Source: Bacteroidales bacterium (lineage in GTDB: Bacteria; Bacteroidota; Bacteroidia; Bacteroidales; UBA932). From it: DNA of 64,000 bases. Location of the stretch: the NCBI GenBank assembly GCA_017647795.1, contig JAGCJX010000029.1:62001-126000 (forward strand), in the 5' to 3' direction. Below the pieces are notes generated by a model that was given only the letters and a program-made list of their open reading frames with translations, searched no databases and was not told where the DNA came from. The stretch's first letter is position 1; every line of letters starts with the position of its first letter. Both the position numbers and the translations under genes were made by a program. Below, piece by piece: positions 1 through 7,686 of the stretch.

Positions 1-2
1 GC

Positions 3-353
3 CTCCAACGCGACCTGACGGACTCCACCGTGCTCCGCAACGTAGGTATGCCCTTGGCACACAGCATCATTGCCTTCCGTTCCATCGCGAAAGGTCTGGA
101 CAAACTCATCCTCAACCAAGTTGCTTTGGAAGCTGACTTGGAAGACAACTGGGCCGTTGTAGCCGAAGGTATCCAAACCATCCTCCGCCGCGAAGCCTAT
201 CCGAATCCGTACGAAACATTGAAAGCCCTGACCCGTACCGGTGGCCACATTTCTCCCGAATCCATCCGCGAATTTGTGGAAAGCCTGGACTTGGCAGAAA
301 GCGTAAAAGAAGAATTGAGAAGCATCACTCCTCACAACTATACCGGCCGTTAG
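3..353 (+). CDS. purB: adenylosuccinate lyase, C-terminal part (partial)
   Basis: Partial gene running in from the left edge; about 116 codons are visible, ending at TAG. Adenylosuccinate lyase cleaves succinyl-AMP and SAICAR in purine synthesis in the cytoplasm. The visible start, RDLTDSTVLRNVGMPLAHS, matches the conserved helical core near the C-terminus of the E. coli-like PurB subgroup, and the tail (GGHISPESIREFVESLDL) is typical of that enzyme's C-terminal domain. The catalytic residues lie outside the window. The next gene starts 4 nt after the stop, so the two may be cotranscribed. Confidence 0.85.
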   Translation, partial: LQRDLTDSTVLRNVGMPLAHSIIAFRSIAKGLDKLILNQVALEADLEDNWAVVAEGIQTILRREAYPNPYETLKALTRTGGHISPESIREFVESLDLAESVKEELRSITPHNYTGR

Positions 354-357
354 TCCT

Positions 358-1647
358 ATGAAGAAAGTATTGGCGTGCATCGGAGTGGCCCTGGCGTCCT
401 TGCTGACCCTGGGCCAACTCCAGGCAAAAGAATATACCTACGACGAACTCTTTACTCCGGATCGTTTGCGCATCGACTTGATTTTCGGAGGCAACGACCG
501 TGCAGAGTACGTATACCTGTCCGGCTACCACCACGAAACTACGTGGAGCGGCCCGAAGAAGAAATTGGTGGAACCCTTCGGATACGGAGACTATGTGTAC
601 GAACTCCGCTACCAAGACGAAGTCGTTTTCTCCAAAGGTTTTAACTCGTTGTTCCGCGAGTGGACCACAACGACCGAGGCCCAAGCCATGGACAAGGCCA
701 TGACCACCTCGTTGTGGGTTCCGTTCCCGAAAGAAAAGATGGAACTGCTCGTGTACCGTCGCAGCAGCGAAACCGGTCTGTTGGTCCAATTGTACGAAAC
801 GACGATTGATCCGCAGTCCAAAATCATCCGCCACGGACGTCAGAATGACTGGAACGTGTACACCGTCCAAGAAATGGGGGATCCGGAAAACCACGTGGAC
901 CTGGTCTTCGTCGCAGAAGGATACACCGCAGAAGAAATGGACAAGTTCCGGGCTGACTGCCACCGTTTTGCAGAGAATTTGTTTGCCATGGACCCGTACA
1001 GCCAACACCGCCAGGACTTCAACATCTGGGCAGTAGAATCCATCTCCGAAGAAACCGGCACCGATCTGCCCCACAAAGACATCTGGAAACAGACCGTGTT
1101 GAACACGCATTTCTACACCTTCTACTCCGACCGTTACCTCACCGTTCCTGACCAGACCCTGGCCGCATCGTTGGTTTCCAACACCCCGTGCGACGCGCTC
1201 TACGTCATTGTGAACACCGATGTGTACGGAGGCGGAGGTATCTACAACTACTACGGTCTGAGTATGTCCGACGGCAAATACAATGCAGAAGTGTTTGTGC
1301 ACGAGTTCGGCCACAGTTTTGCCAACTTGGGGGATGAATACTACGACAACTCGACCAGCTACGATGAGTTCTTCAACCTCTCGATCGAACCCCACGTGCC
1401 GAACGTAACTTCGTTGGTGAACTTCGAAAGCAAGTGGAAAGACATGTTGCCGGAAGACTGCCCGATCCCGACTCCTGAAACCGAGGAGAACAAAAACAAA
1501 TTGGGGGTTTATGAAGGGGGCGGTTACATGGCCCGCGGCCTCTACCGTCCTTGGATCAACTGCCGGATGAAGACCAACTACGCCGAGCAATACTGTCCGG
1601 TGTGCCAACGTGCCATCGTCCGCATGATCGAACATTACACCCGCTAA
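358..1647 (+). CDS. IgA-type metallopeptidase, M64 family, secreted
   Basis: 429-aa exported protein. Residues 1-23 form a signal peptide (MKKVLACIGV... LQAKE). The zinc-peptidase motif HEFGH is at residues 315-319, followed by NLGDEYY, whose Glu327 fits the third ligand; this HEFGHxFxNLGDEY pattern is characteristic of peptidase family M64 (IgA peptidase family). The N-terminal ~150 residues look like the M64 N-terminal beta domain. Expected to act in the periplasm or outside the cell on host or dietary proteins; the substrate is not shown by the sequence. It lies directly behind purB. Confidence 0.85.
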   Translation: MKKVLACIGVALASLLTLGQLQAKEYTYDELFTPDRLRIDLIFGGNDRAEYVYLSGYHHETTWSGPKKKLVEPFGYGDYVYELRYQDEVVFSKGFNSLFREWTTTTEAQAMDKAMTTSLWVPFPKEKMELLVYRRSSETGLLVQLYETTIDPQSKIIRHGRQNDWNVYTVQEMGDPENHVDLVFVAEGYTAEEMDKFRADCHRFAENLFAMDPYSQHRQDFNIWAVESISEETGTDLPHKDIWKQTVLNTHFYTFYSDRYLTVPDQTLAASLVSNTPCDALYVIVNTDVYGGGGIYNYYGLSMSDGKYNAEVFVHEFGHSFANLGDEYYDNSTSYDEFFNLSIEPHVPNVTSLVNFESKWKDMLPEDCPIPTPETEENKNKLGVYEGGGYMARGLYRPWINCRMKTNYAEQYCPVCQRAIVRMIEHYTR

Positions 1648-1657
1648 CCCCCCTCCC

Positions 1658-2386
1658 GTGAAGGCTTACCGATACTACTTGTTTGACATCGACCGGACCC
1701 TGTGGGATTTTGACACAAACGCCGATGCTGCACTCCGGAGAATGATTGCCGACCATCCGTTGCTCGCACCGTTCTCCGGACAGCCGGATGTTTTCATCGC
1801 CACGTACGAACGAAACAACCACCGTTTGTGGGACGAATACGAAGCTGGCCGCCTGAGCAAGGACGACCTGCGTTGGCGTCGGTTTGCTGACACGCTGAAA
1901 GAATTGGGATCGCCCAACGAAGCCCTGGGCCGAGAAATGGGCGAGCGTTACCTGAACGAGATGATTCAAGGCACGGCCTTGATGCCCTACGCCCGCCAGG
2001 TGCTGGAACACCTGCACCAACAAGGAGCCCGCATCGGTGCCTTGACCAATGGTTTTCGGGAAGTGCAATACCAGAAACTGGAACGTTCCGGCATCCGCCA
2101 GTATTTTGATGCCGTGGTCATCTCCGAGGAAGTGGGCTACCTCAAGCCCCACCCCGAAATTTTCCGCATTGCCTTGGAACAGACGGCCGGCATCACCGCA
2201 GCAGACGATCCGCAGGCCTGGAAAGCCCTCAAAGAAGAGACCCTCATGGTTGGAGACGATGCCCGCAACGACATCATCGGGGCTCAGATCTTTGGCATCC
2301 ACCAATGGTTTGTGAAAAAAAATGCCGCATCCTACGGGGTAGGTGCGACCTATGAATCCGACGACTTGGGATTGCTGTTCCAATAA
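1658..2386 (+). CDS. HAD-family hydrolase, YjjG/nucleotidase type
   Basis: 242-aa cytoplasmic phosphatase of the haloacid dehalogenase superfamily. Motif I is FDIDRTLWDFD with Asp10 (nucleophile) and Asp12; motif II is LTNGF near residue 129; motif III/IV is the VGDDARNDIIGA segment near residue 200, after a Lys (LKPHPEIF). The long helical cap between motifs I and II resembles YjjG-type pyrimidine 5'-nucleotidases. The start is a GTG; no nearby ATG gives motif I. It converges with ftsB, only 3 nt between the stops. Confidence 0.85.
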   Translation: MKAYRYYLFDIDRTLWDFDTNADAALRRMIADHPLLAPFSGQPDVFIATYERNNHRLWDEYEAGRLSKDDLRWRRFADTLKELGSPNEALGREMGERYLNEMIQGTALMPYARQVLEHLHQQGARIGALTNGFREVQYQKLERSGIRQYFDAVVISEEVGYLKPHPEIFRIALEQTAGITAADDPQAWKALKEETLMVGDDARNDIIGAQIFGIHQWFVKKNAASYGVGATYESDDLGLLFQ

Positions 2387-2389
2387 GGA

Positions 2390-2716
2390 CTACTCTTCGT
2401 CCACGACCACATAAATCACCTCATCCTTCTCGTGGAAGAGGTACTGTTCCCGGGCATACCGTTCAATCGAATCTTTTTCCTGCGTCAACTCTTCCAGACG
2501 ACGGTCCAAGCGGTTTATTTCCGCATCGTACCATTGGATGGCTTCGCGTTGTTGGCGGAGATCCGCCTTTTTCTGGATCAGGAAGAGCAAACCATTGTCT
2601 GCAAAGAACAACGAAATCACAACAAAAGCCAAGGTGGCCAACGTGTATTTGTTGGTCAGAATCCGGAACCAGCGGCTCTGTTCTCGCTTTTGTTTGAGTT
2701 GTTGCTTCAGTTTCAA
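2390..2716 (-). CDS. ftsB: septum formation initiator, FtsB/DivIC family
   Basis: 108-aa bitopic membrane protein: a basic cytoplasmic N-terminus (KLKQQLKQKREQ), one transmembrane helix about residues 27-48, then a periplasmic coiled coil (LRQQREAIQWYDAEINRLD) and a short C-terminal domain. This is the layout of FtsB/DivIC, which links FtsL and FtsQ in the divisome. The start codon is TTG; the choice is supported by a strong AGGAGG Shine-Dalgarno at 2725-2730 and the absence of an ATG further in that keeps the helix. Confidence 0.85.
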   Translation of the reverse strand: MKLKQQLKQKREQSRWFRILTNKYTLATLAFVVISLFFADNGLLFLIQKKADLRQQREAIQWYDAEINRLDRRLEELTQEKDSIERYAREQYLFHEKDEVIYVVVDEE

Positions 2717-2724
2717 GGAAATAC

Positions 2725-2730
2725 CCTCCT
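2725..2730 (-). promoter_or_regulatory. Shine-Dalgarno of ftsB
   Basis: AGGAGG on the minus strand, 8 nt upstream of the TTG start of ftsB. It decides this start codon and is notable because strong Shine-Dalgarno sequences are uncommon in Bacteroidota. Confidence 0.7.
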
Positions 2731-2738
2731 ATTTTGAA

Positions 2739-2769
2739 CAAAGGTATTCCATTTTGCCTAATTAAACAA
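2739..2769 (-). promoter_or_regulatory. Bacteroides-type promoter of ftsB
   Basis: Minus-strand -7 box TACCTTTG at 2739-2746 with TTG at 2767-2769, 20 nt apart. Fits the sigma-ABfr consensus TTTG-N19-21-TANNTTTG. It would drive ftsB. Confidence 0.6.
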
Positions 2770-2810
2770 TATTTTGACTATTTTTACCTGCTAATTAGAA
2801 CGTCCGTCGC

Positions 2811-3668
2811 ATGAAAGACAGAATACAAAACTACCTGCCGAACCTCAAGGAATCGTGGATGCTCGTCCTGGTCCTGCTGTTCGGCGGTTTTGTTTGCCAA
2901 GGCCTCTTCCTGTGGGTGGTCCGGACCTGTTGTCCCGACCAGGAATGGCTGACCAAGGCGGTTTCCTACGTGATGTTGTTCCTCCCGTTGCTGGCCGTTG
3001 TCAACTACCGCTGCCGCAATTTGGACACCTTCCCGCAGACCCATCCCTCGTTTGGGATTCCACTCTCCGTACCCCTACAAAGCCGTCTGCCCAAGTGGGT
3101 TGTGTACCTACTGTTGTTGCTCTCCGTTCCCTGCCTGGCCTTGTTGTCCGAAGGCCTGATTGCCTGGCTGCCGGCACCGGAGTGGTTCAACCAACTCATG
3201 CAAGAACTGACCGGCGGCAACTTGTGGATCAACCTGCTGAGCGTCGCCGTTCTGGCACCGCTCTTGGAAGAGTTTTTCTGCCGGGGCCTGGTCCTGCGCG
3301 GTTTGCTCCGACACGCCACCCCGACCCGAGCCATCCTCTGGTCCGCATTCATCTTTGCCATCATTCACCTCAACCCGTGGCAAGCCCTCCCGGCCTTCCT
3401 GATGGGGATCTTTTTTGGATGGGTGTACTACCGGACCGGCTCTTTGTGGACCGCCATCTTCCTGCATGCGACCAACAACGGTCTCTGCGTACTCATTCCG
3501 AACCTCTTCCCGCAACTGGGAAGCGACTACCGCTTGACAGACCTCTGCTCGGAAACCCTGCCCGTCTGGGTTTGCTATGCCGCAGCCACGGTTCTTCTGC
3601 TTGTCATCATCCGAATCCTTCATCAAAATACACAACCTCTAGTAATCCAATCCCATGAGTCAAAATAA
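2811..3668 (+). CDS. CPBP-family intramembrane glutamic/metallo-protease
   Basis: 285-aa polytopic membrane protein with about 7-8 hydrophobic segments. The three conserved motifs of the CAAX-protease/bacteriocin-processing (CPBP, Abi) family are present: EExxxR as E153-E154...R158 (EEFFCR), FxxxH ending at His186 (FIFAIIH), and HATNN with His219. Residues 115-280 make up the conserved domain. In bacteria such proteins process or protect against peptides; the role here is unknown. The stop overlaps manA by 14 nt, so the genes form one transcript. Confidence 0.85.
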   Translation: MKDRIQNYLPNLKESWMLVLVLLFGGFVCQGLFLWVVRTCCPDQEWLTKAVSYVMLFLPLLAVVNYRCRNLDTFPQTHPSFGIPLSVPLQSRLPKWVVYLLLLLSVPCLALLSEGLIAWLPAPEWFNQLMQELTGGNLWINLLSVAVLAPLLEEFFCRGLVLRGLLRHATPTRAILWSAFIFAIIHLNPWQALPAFLMGIFFGWVYYRTGSLWTAIFLHATNNGLCVLIPNLFPQLGSDYRLTDLCSETLPVWVCYAAATVLLLVIIRILHQNTQPLVIQSHESK

Positions 3669-4710
3669 CAAACACCTCCACCCTTTGAAATTTGTCCCCG
3701 TAGCGGCAAAACGCCCGTGGGGCCAACACCGTTTGGCACAAGACTGGAACAAACCCTTTGACCCGAAAGAAACCTTGGGCGAAAGTTGGGAAATCTCCGG
3801 ATTTGCCGACGACAGCAGCATCGTTGCGGAGGGTTACCTGGCCGAAAACGCCTTGTACGACATCATTGAAACCTACATGGGTGACATCGTCGGAGAAGAC
3901 CTATACAAATTCTTCGGCAATGAATTCCCCTTGTTGATCAAACTCCTGGATGTACAGGAAAAGCTTTCGTTGCAGGTCCATCCGGACGACGAAACAGCCT
4001 TTGACCGCCACGATAGCTACGGCAAGACCGAAGCCTGGTACGTGTTGCACGCTGAACCGGGAGCCAAGATCTACATGGGCTTTAACCGGGACATGGACCC
4101 GAACGAGTTCTACCAACGCTGCAAAGAAGGCCGCGTGTTGGATGTGCTGAACGTCGTAGAACCCAAAGCCGGAGACTTCTTCTACATCGAAGCTGGTACC
4201 GTTCACTCGGCAGAAGGTGGTATTGTCATTGCGGAAGTGCAACAACTCTCGGACGTCACCTACCGCCTCTACGACTGGGGCCGCGAACTCAACCCGGCCA
4301 CCCGCCGCGAGACCCACTTGGAACTGGCCTTTGACTGCATCAACTACAAAGCCTACGACCCGGAAAAAGCCTTTGTGCCGGCAGAACAAGAAAGTCCGTT
4401 GTTGACCCAAAATCGCTACTTCACCATCAACCGACTGGACTTGCAGAACAGCTACCACATTTACACCGACCAATACCAAAGTTTCATCCTCTACTTTGCC
4501 ATCGATGGTGAAGCCGTGCTCTCGGCTCCCGGTGGAAAAGTGGGGCCGGAATACCGCATCCGTCGCGGGGAATGGATCCTCGTGCCTGCGGCCTACCCGG
4601 ACTTTGTCTTATCCGGAGCAACTCCGGGCACCCGTGTACTGGAAGTCTGCATCCGTCCCGAAGAAGAACACGACCATCACGATCACGACCACCACAAACA
4701 TGGAAACTAG
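3655..4710 (+). CDS. manA: mannose-6-phosphate isomerase, class I
   Basis: 351-aa cytosolic zinc enzyme interconverting mannose-6-phosphate and fructose-6-phosphate. The type I cupin motifs are present: FPLLIKLLD, QVHPDDE at 107-113 (zinc ligands), and GTVHSAEGG with His184, followed by QLSDVTYRLYDWGR with the catalytic Arg region. An odd feature is the C-terminal tail EEEHDHHDHDHHKHGN, rich in His and Asp. It overlaps the upstream protease gene by 14 nt and the downstream S4 gene by 11 nt. It can feed mannose from the GH92 enzyme in this window into glycolysis. Confidence 0.92.
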   Translation: MSQNNKHLHPLKFVPVAAKRPWGQHRLAQDWNKPFDPKETLGESWEISGFADDSSIVAEGYLAENALYDIIETYMGDIVGEDLYKFFGNEFPLLIKLLDVQEKLSLQVHPDDETAFDRHDSYGKTEAWYVLHAEPGAKIYMGFNRDMDPNEFYQRCKEGRVLDVLNVVEPKAGDFFYIEAGTVHSAEGGIVIAEVQQLSDVTYRLYDWGRELNPATRRETHLELAFDCINYKAYDPEKAFVPAEQESPLLTQNRYFTINRLDLQNSYHIYTDQYQSFILYFAIDGEAVLSAPGGKVGPEYRIRRGEWILVPAAYPDFVLSGATPGTRVLEVCIRPEEEHDHHDHDHHKHGN

Positions 4711-5083
4711 GATTGACAAATACCTCTGGGCCATTCGTGTTTTCAAGACCCGCTCAGAAGCAGCAGACGCCTGCAAGAGCGGAAAAGTCAAGGTCAACGA
4801 AGTAGAAGCCAAGCCCTCGAGGGATGTAAAAGAAAACGATATGATCACCGTACGTAAAGGAAGCATTTACTTTACGTACCGGGTGATTGTGCCGATCGAC
4901 AAGCGCGTCGGTGCTGCACTGGTCCCGCAATACGCCGAGGACCTGACCCCGGACGAAGAACGCGAAAAGTTGAACGCGCCTTTTGAGACCATCTTCATGC
5001 GACGCGACCGTGGAACAGGACGCCCCACAAAAAAAGAACGCCGGACGTTAGACCGGCTGTTGGATGATTTGACTGTAGAATAA
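4700..5083 (+). CDS. hslR: RNA-binding S4 domain protein, Hsp15-like
   Basis: 127-aa basic protein starting METRIDKYLW, with an S4 RNA-binding domain at residues 3-65 (RIDKYLWAIRVFKTRSEA, then KSGKVKVN). Size and domain match Hsp15 (HslR), which in E. coli binds 50S subunits carrying stalled nascent chains. The ATG at 4700 lies inside the 3' end of manA in another frame; a longer reading frame upstream of it has no family similarity. The basic tail RRDRGTGRPTKKERR is also typical. The gene symbol is by homology only. Confidence 0.8.
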   Translation: METRIDKYLWAIRVFKTRSEAADACKSGKVKVNEVEAKPSRDVKENDMITVRKGSIYFTYRVIVPIDKRVGAALVPQYAEDLTPDEEREKLNAPFETIFMRRDRGTGRPTKKERRTLDRLLDDLTVE

Positions 5084-5086
5084 CGG

Positions 5087-5647
5087 CTATCCGTTGTACT
5101 GGTTCATGGTACGGTCGATGCCGATGGTACCGAACGATTTGACCGCTTGTATTGCCTTGTCACAAATTTCAGGCAATGCGGCGGTTTCTTCGTCTGTCCA
5201 TTTTCCCAGTACGAAATCCACTTGTGAACCAAAACCCAAATGGCTTCCGATACCGATGCGCATCCGGGGATAAGCCTGAGTACCCAAGCACTCAGCAATG
5301 TTGGCCAAACCGTTGTGTCCGCCATCACTGCCTTTCTTGCGGATGCGGATGCTTCCGAAAGGCAAGGCCATGTCATCGACAATGACCAGGATGTTTTCCA
5401 AAGGAATTTTGAGGGACTGTGCCCAGTAATTCACCGCTTTCCCACTGAGGTTCATGTAGGTAGAGGGCTTGAGCAAATGAAAGGTTCTGCCTTTGAAACG
5501 GACCACTGCGGTACTTCCATAACGGCCGGATTCAAAAAGAATGTTGGATGCTTGAGCCCAAGCATCCAACACACTGAATCCAATGTTGTGCCGTGTATGA
5601 ACGTATTCGTAACCGATGTTTCCTAAACCAACGATCAAATAATTCAT
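5087..5647 (-). CDS. pth: peptidyl-tRNA hydrolase
   Basis: 186-aa cytosolic enzyme releasing tRNA from peptidyl-tRNA that has dropped off the ribosome. It opens MNYLIVGLGNIGYEY, with the catalytic His20 in TRHNIGF; the signatures KPSTYMNLSG and VDDMALPFGSIRIRKKGSDGGHNGL are complete. It lies 24 nt downstream of rplY on the same strand, a common pairing in bacteria. It converges with the S4 gene. Confidence 0.95.
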   Translation of the reverse strand: MNYLIVGLGNIGYEYVHTRHNIGFSVLDAWAQASNILFESGRYGSTAVVRFKGRTFHLLKPSTYMNLSGKAVNYWAQSLKIPLENILVIVDDMALPFGSIRIRKKGSDGGHNGLANIAECLGTQAYPRMRIGIGSHLGFGSQVDFVLGKWTDEETAALPEICDKAIQAVKSFGTIGIDRTMNQYNG

Positions 5648-5671
5648 ACGTGAATCGACAAAACGTTACGA

Positions 5672-6265
5672 TTAACCTTTTCTTGCAGCAGCGGCAGCAG
5701 CAGCAGCAGCACCCAATGCAGCACGGGTCATCTTCACTGCACAAACGATGGTACCTTTCGGAGAAACGATTTGGATACCTTCGTAAGACAAGTCACCAGC
5801 AGAAATTTGTTTACCCAATTTGAGTTCGGTGATGTCAACCGGCAAGGTGTCAGGCAAGTTTTCCAAGCTACCGCAAACACGGAGTTTACGAGCAGAAACC
5901 ATCAATTTACCACCTTGTTTAACACCTTCTGAGTTACCGAAGATGTCAACCGGGATGTCGATCACTACCGGACGATCAGCAGAAACTGCCAAGAAGTCAA
6001 CGTGCAAAGCTTCATCGGTTACCGGGTGGTATTGGATTTGGTGGAAAGTTGCTTTGTAAGCAGCACCTTCGATATCCAAGTTGATGATGTAGCTAGCAGG
6101 AGTGTGGGTAATGAGTTTCAAATCTTTGTCTTCGATTGAGAACATTACGTTTTCAACACCTTGTCCGTAGAGGATGCAAGGTACTTTACCTTCTGCACGG
6201 AGTTTTTTGATGTCCGATTTTCTGTTGGTTGTACGGAGACAACCGGTCAAGTTCAATTCTTTCAT
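5672..6265 (-). CDS. rplY: 50S ribosomal protein L25 (Ctc type)
   Basis: 197-aa protein binding 5S rRNA in the large subunit. It begins MKELNLTGCLRTTNRKSDIKK, the usual L25 N-terminal domain (about 1-92), followed by the C-terminal TL5/Ctc beta domain (about 98-180; VDFLAVSADRPVVIDIPV). The extreme C-terminus is a run of alanines (AALG then nine Ala) before RKG, encoded by a GCA/GCT-rich repeat. Transcribed with pth. Confidence 0.93.
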   Translation of the reverse strand: MKELNLTGCLRTTNRKSDIKKLRAEGKVPCILYGQGVENVMFSIEDKDLKLITHTPASYIINLDIEGAAYKATFHQIQYHPVTDEALHVDFLAVSADRPVVIDIPVDIFGNSEGVKQGGKLMVSARKLRVCGSLENLPDTLPVDITELKLGKQISAGDLSYEGIQIVSPKGTIVCAVKMTRAALGAAAAAAAAARKG

Positions 6266-6346
6266 TTTGAATAAATTAAAAATGTGTTACTCAGTCCGGG
6301 CTTTCCGGACCCCATTGCACCAAAAACCGAGGTTTTTAAGCGGCCG

Positions 6347-6374
6347 CAAAGATAAATAAATATCTGAGATTCAA
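6347..6374 (-). promoter_or_regulatory. promoter of rplY-pth
   Basis: Minus-strand TATCTTTG at 6347-6354 fits the -7 consensus TANNTTTG; TTG at 6372-6374 lies 17 nt upstream, slightly short. The leader of ~75 nt contains a small inverted repeat (AAAAACC...GGTTTTT). Confidence 0.5.
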
Positions 6375-6383
6375 AAAATAAAT

Positions 6384-7625
6384 CTATTCGTTTTCAGAAA
6401 CGACGAGTTGGACCCGGTCGTTCCAGTCCAGGGTCCGGTAAAAATCCTGGAGGTAGTTTTCACCGGCAGCCGGAATGTAAGTGCTCAACCCACAATGGGT
6501 GCGGATTTCAAAACCGTAGCTATAGTCCATCAGGAAGCTCTCGGTGGCAGCTTCGTACAGCACACAATCGGCCAGGGCTGTTTCAAAGGCAGCGTACTCG
6601 GCATCCGTAGCCAACTGACGGATGAAGTCTTCCAGATCAAAGAAGAAGGAGCGTTTGTTCCGGTAAAAACCTTGCACCCTGCGGCGGTCAAAATTCGCCA
6701 ATTCTTCCCGGTGGTTCGCAAAGACGGTCTTGACCGCATCGGCCAAGGCTTCCAGAGGAGCGGTTTGTACCAATGCGATGGTCGCGGCCCGGTAACTGCC
6801 GGTCTGGCTGTCGTAATGGTCAAAGAAAATGGAGGCCACGCGTTCCAGGTCGGCGCTTCCGCTCGCCAACAAGGGAGACACGATCTTGCGGTACGGGAAA
6901 CCTTGTGCCAAGATTTCAGCCACCGAAGCAATGATGTAGTCGGCTTTGTTGCGCAATTGGTAGGCCACCTCCACGCCTCCCATCAGGCAAGCATCGAAGA
7001 TGATGTAGTCGTAGTGGATGGGCAAGGCCTGCTCAAGATCTTGGATATCGACTTCGATCTTGGAATCTGGTCCCATGCTCTTGAACCAGTCCCGGTACGG
7101 GTCTTCGGACAAGGGAGGGAAGGCCTCGGCTGTGCTTGCACAAGAAGCACCGGCCTGGGATTCAAAGTCACTCGGATCGTCGTAATAACCCCGGGGCAAC
7201 CAACCGCTACCGTGGGACCACAAAATCAGCCCGTTTTCCTGAGCCGGATAACTTTCGGCAGCCTCGGTCAGAACCTGTTTCATCACCTTCGGATCCAAGG
7301 AATTCTGATCGGGGTACTCCCGAATCAGTTCGGAAGACACGTGGCCCTTGTTGTTCTCAAACAGACGGACCAGGCGCGGCAAGGTATCGGCTGTGTGCAT
7401 GTACACCAACAGTACATCTCCTTTGCCCGGTTGGCACCACTTCGGAATGTAACCTCCGTTCAAATCGGAGTAATTCATATAAGCATAGGAAGAGAGGTTG
7501 TTGTTGCCGGCCATGTAGATCAACAAGGTCTGCGGGTTGTCGGTTTCTCCCTGCCAACCGCTTTCGCAACCGGAGAGAAGGGACACCAGCACCAACACTC
7601 GAAAATAATATCTTAATTTCTTCAT
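6384..7625 (-). CDS. clostripain-family (C11) cysteine peptidase, lipoprotein
   Basis: 413-aa protein with a lipoprotein signal peptide ending LLSGC (Cys near residue 20), so likely exported and lipidated. The C11 fold is shown by LLIYMAGNNNLS near the N-terminus, the catalytic His138 in LWSHGSGW and the catalytic Cys213 in FDACLMGG. C11 peptidases such as clostripain and PmC11 cleave after Arg/Lys. The reading frame extends 21 nt upstream (TTG, then ATGs at 7637 and 7631); the ATG at 7625 gives the cleanest signal peptide (MKKLRYYF). Confidence 0.83.
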   Translation of the reverse strand: MKKLRYYFRVLVLVSLLSGCESGWQGETDNPQTLLIYMAGNNNLSSYAYMNYSDLNGGYIPKWCQPGKGDVLLVYMHTADTLPRLVRLFENNKGHVSSELIREYPDQNSLDPKVMKQVLTEAAESYPAQENGLILWSHGSGWLPRGYYDDPSDFESQAGASCASTAEAFPPLSEDPYRDWFKSMGPDSKIEVDIQDLEQALPIHYDYIIFDACLMGGVEVAYQLRNKADYIIASVAEILAQGFPYRKIVSPLLASGSADLERVASIFFDHYDSQTGSYRAATIALVQTAPLEALADAVKTVFANHREELANFDRRRVQGFYRNKRSFFFDLEDFIRQLATDAEYAAFETALADCVLYEAATESFLMDYSYGFEIRTHCGLSTYIPAAGENYLQDFYRTLDWNDRVQLVVSENE

Positions 7626-7663
7626 AGACATCTGCATATCGCGCAAAATTGAGTAAAATAACT

Positions 7664-7671
7664 TACATTTG
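7664..7671 (+). promoter_or_regulatory. -7 promoter box of DPP III-like gene
   Basis: TACATTTG matches TANNTTTG and lies 15 nt before the chosen ATG. No clear -33 TTG at the ideal distance. Its position argues against translation starting at the TTG inside the box. Confidence 0.45.
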
Positions 7672-7686
7672 CCAAATAAATTCTAT

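Noticed and set aside
325-1635. Long minus-strand reading frame opposite the M64 gene
   Set aside because: Shadow of a GC-biased coding strand; no family similarity, and the plus strand has signal peptide and HEFGH motif. The same holds for long antisense frames opposite the GH109-like, TonB receptor, ettA and leuS genes.
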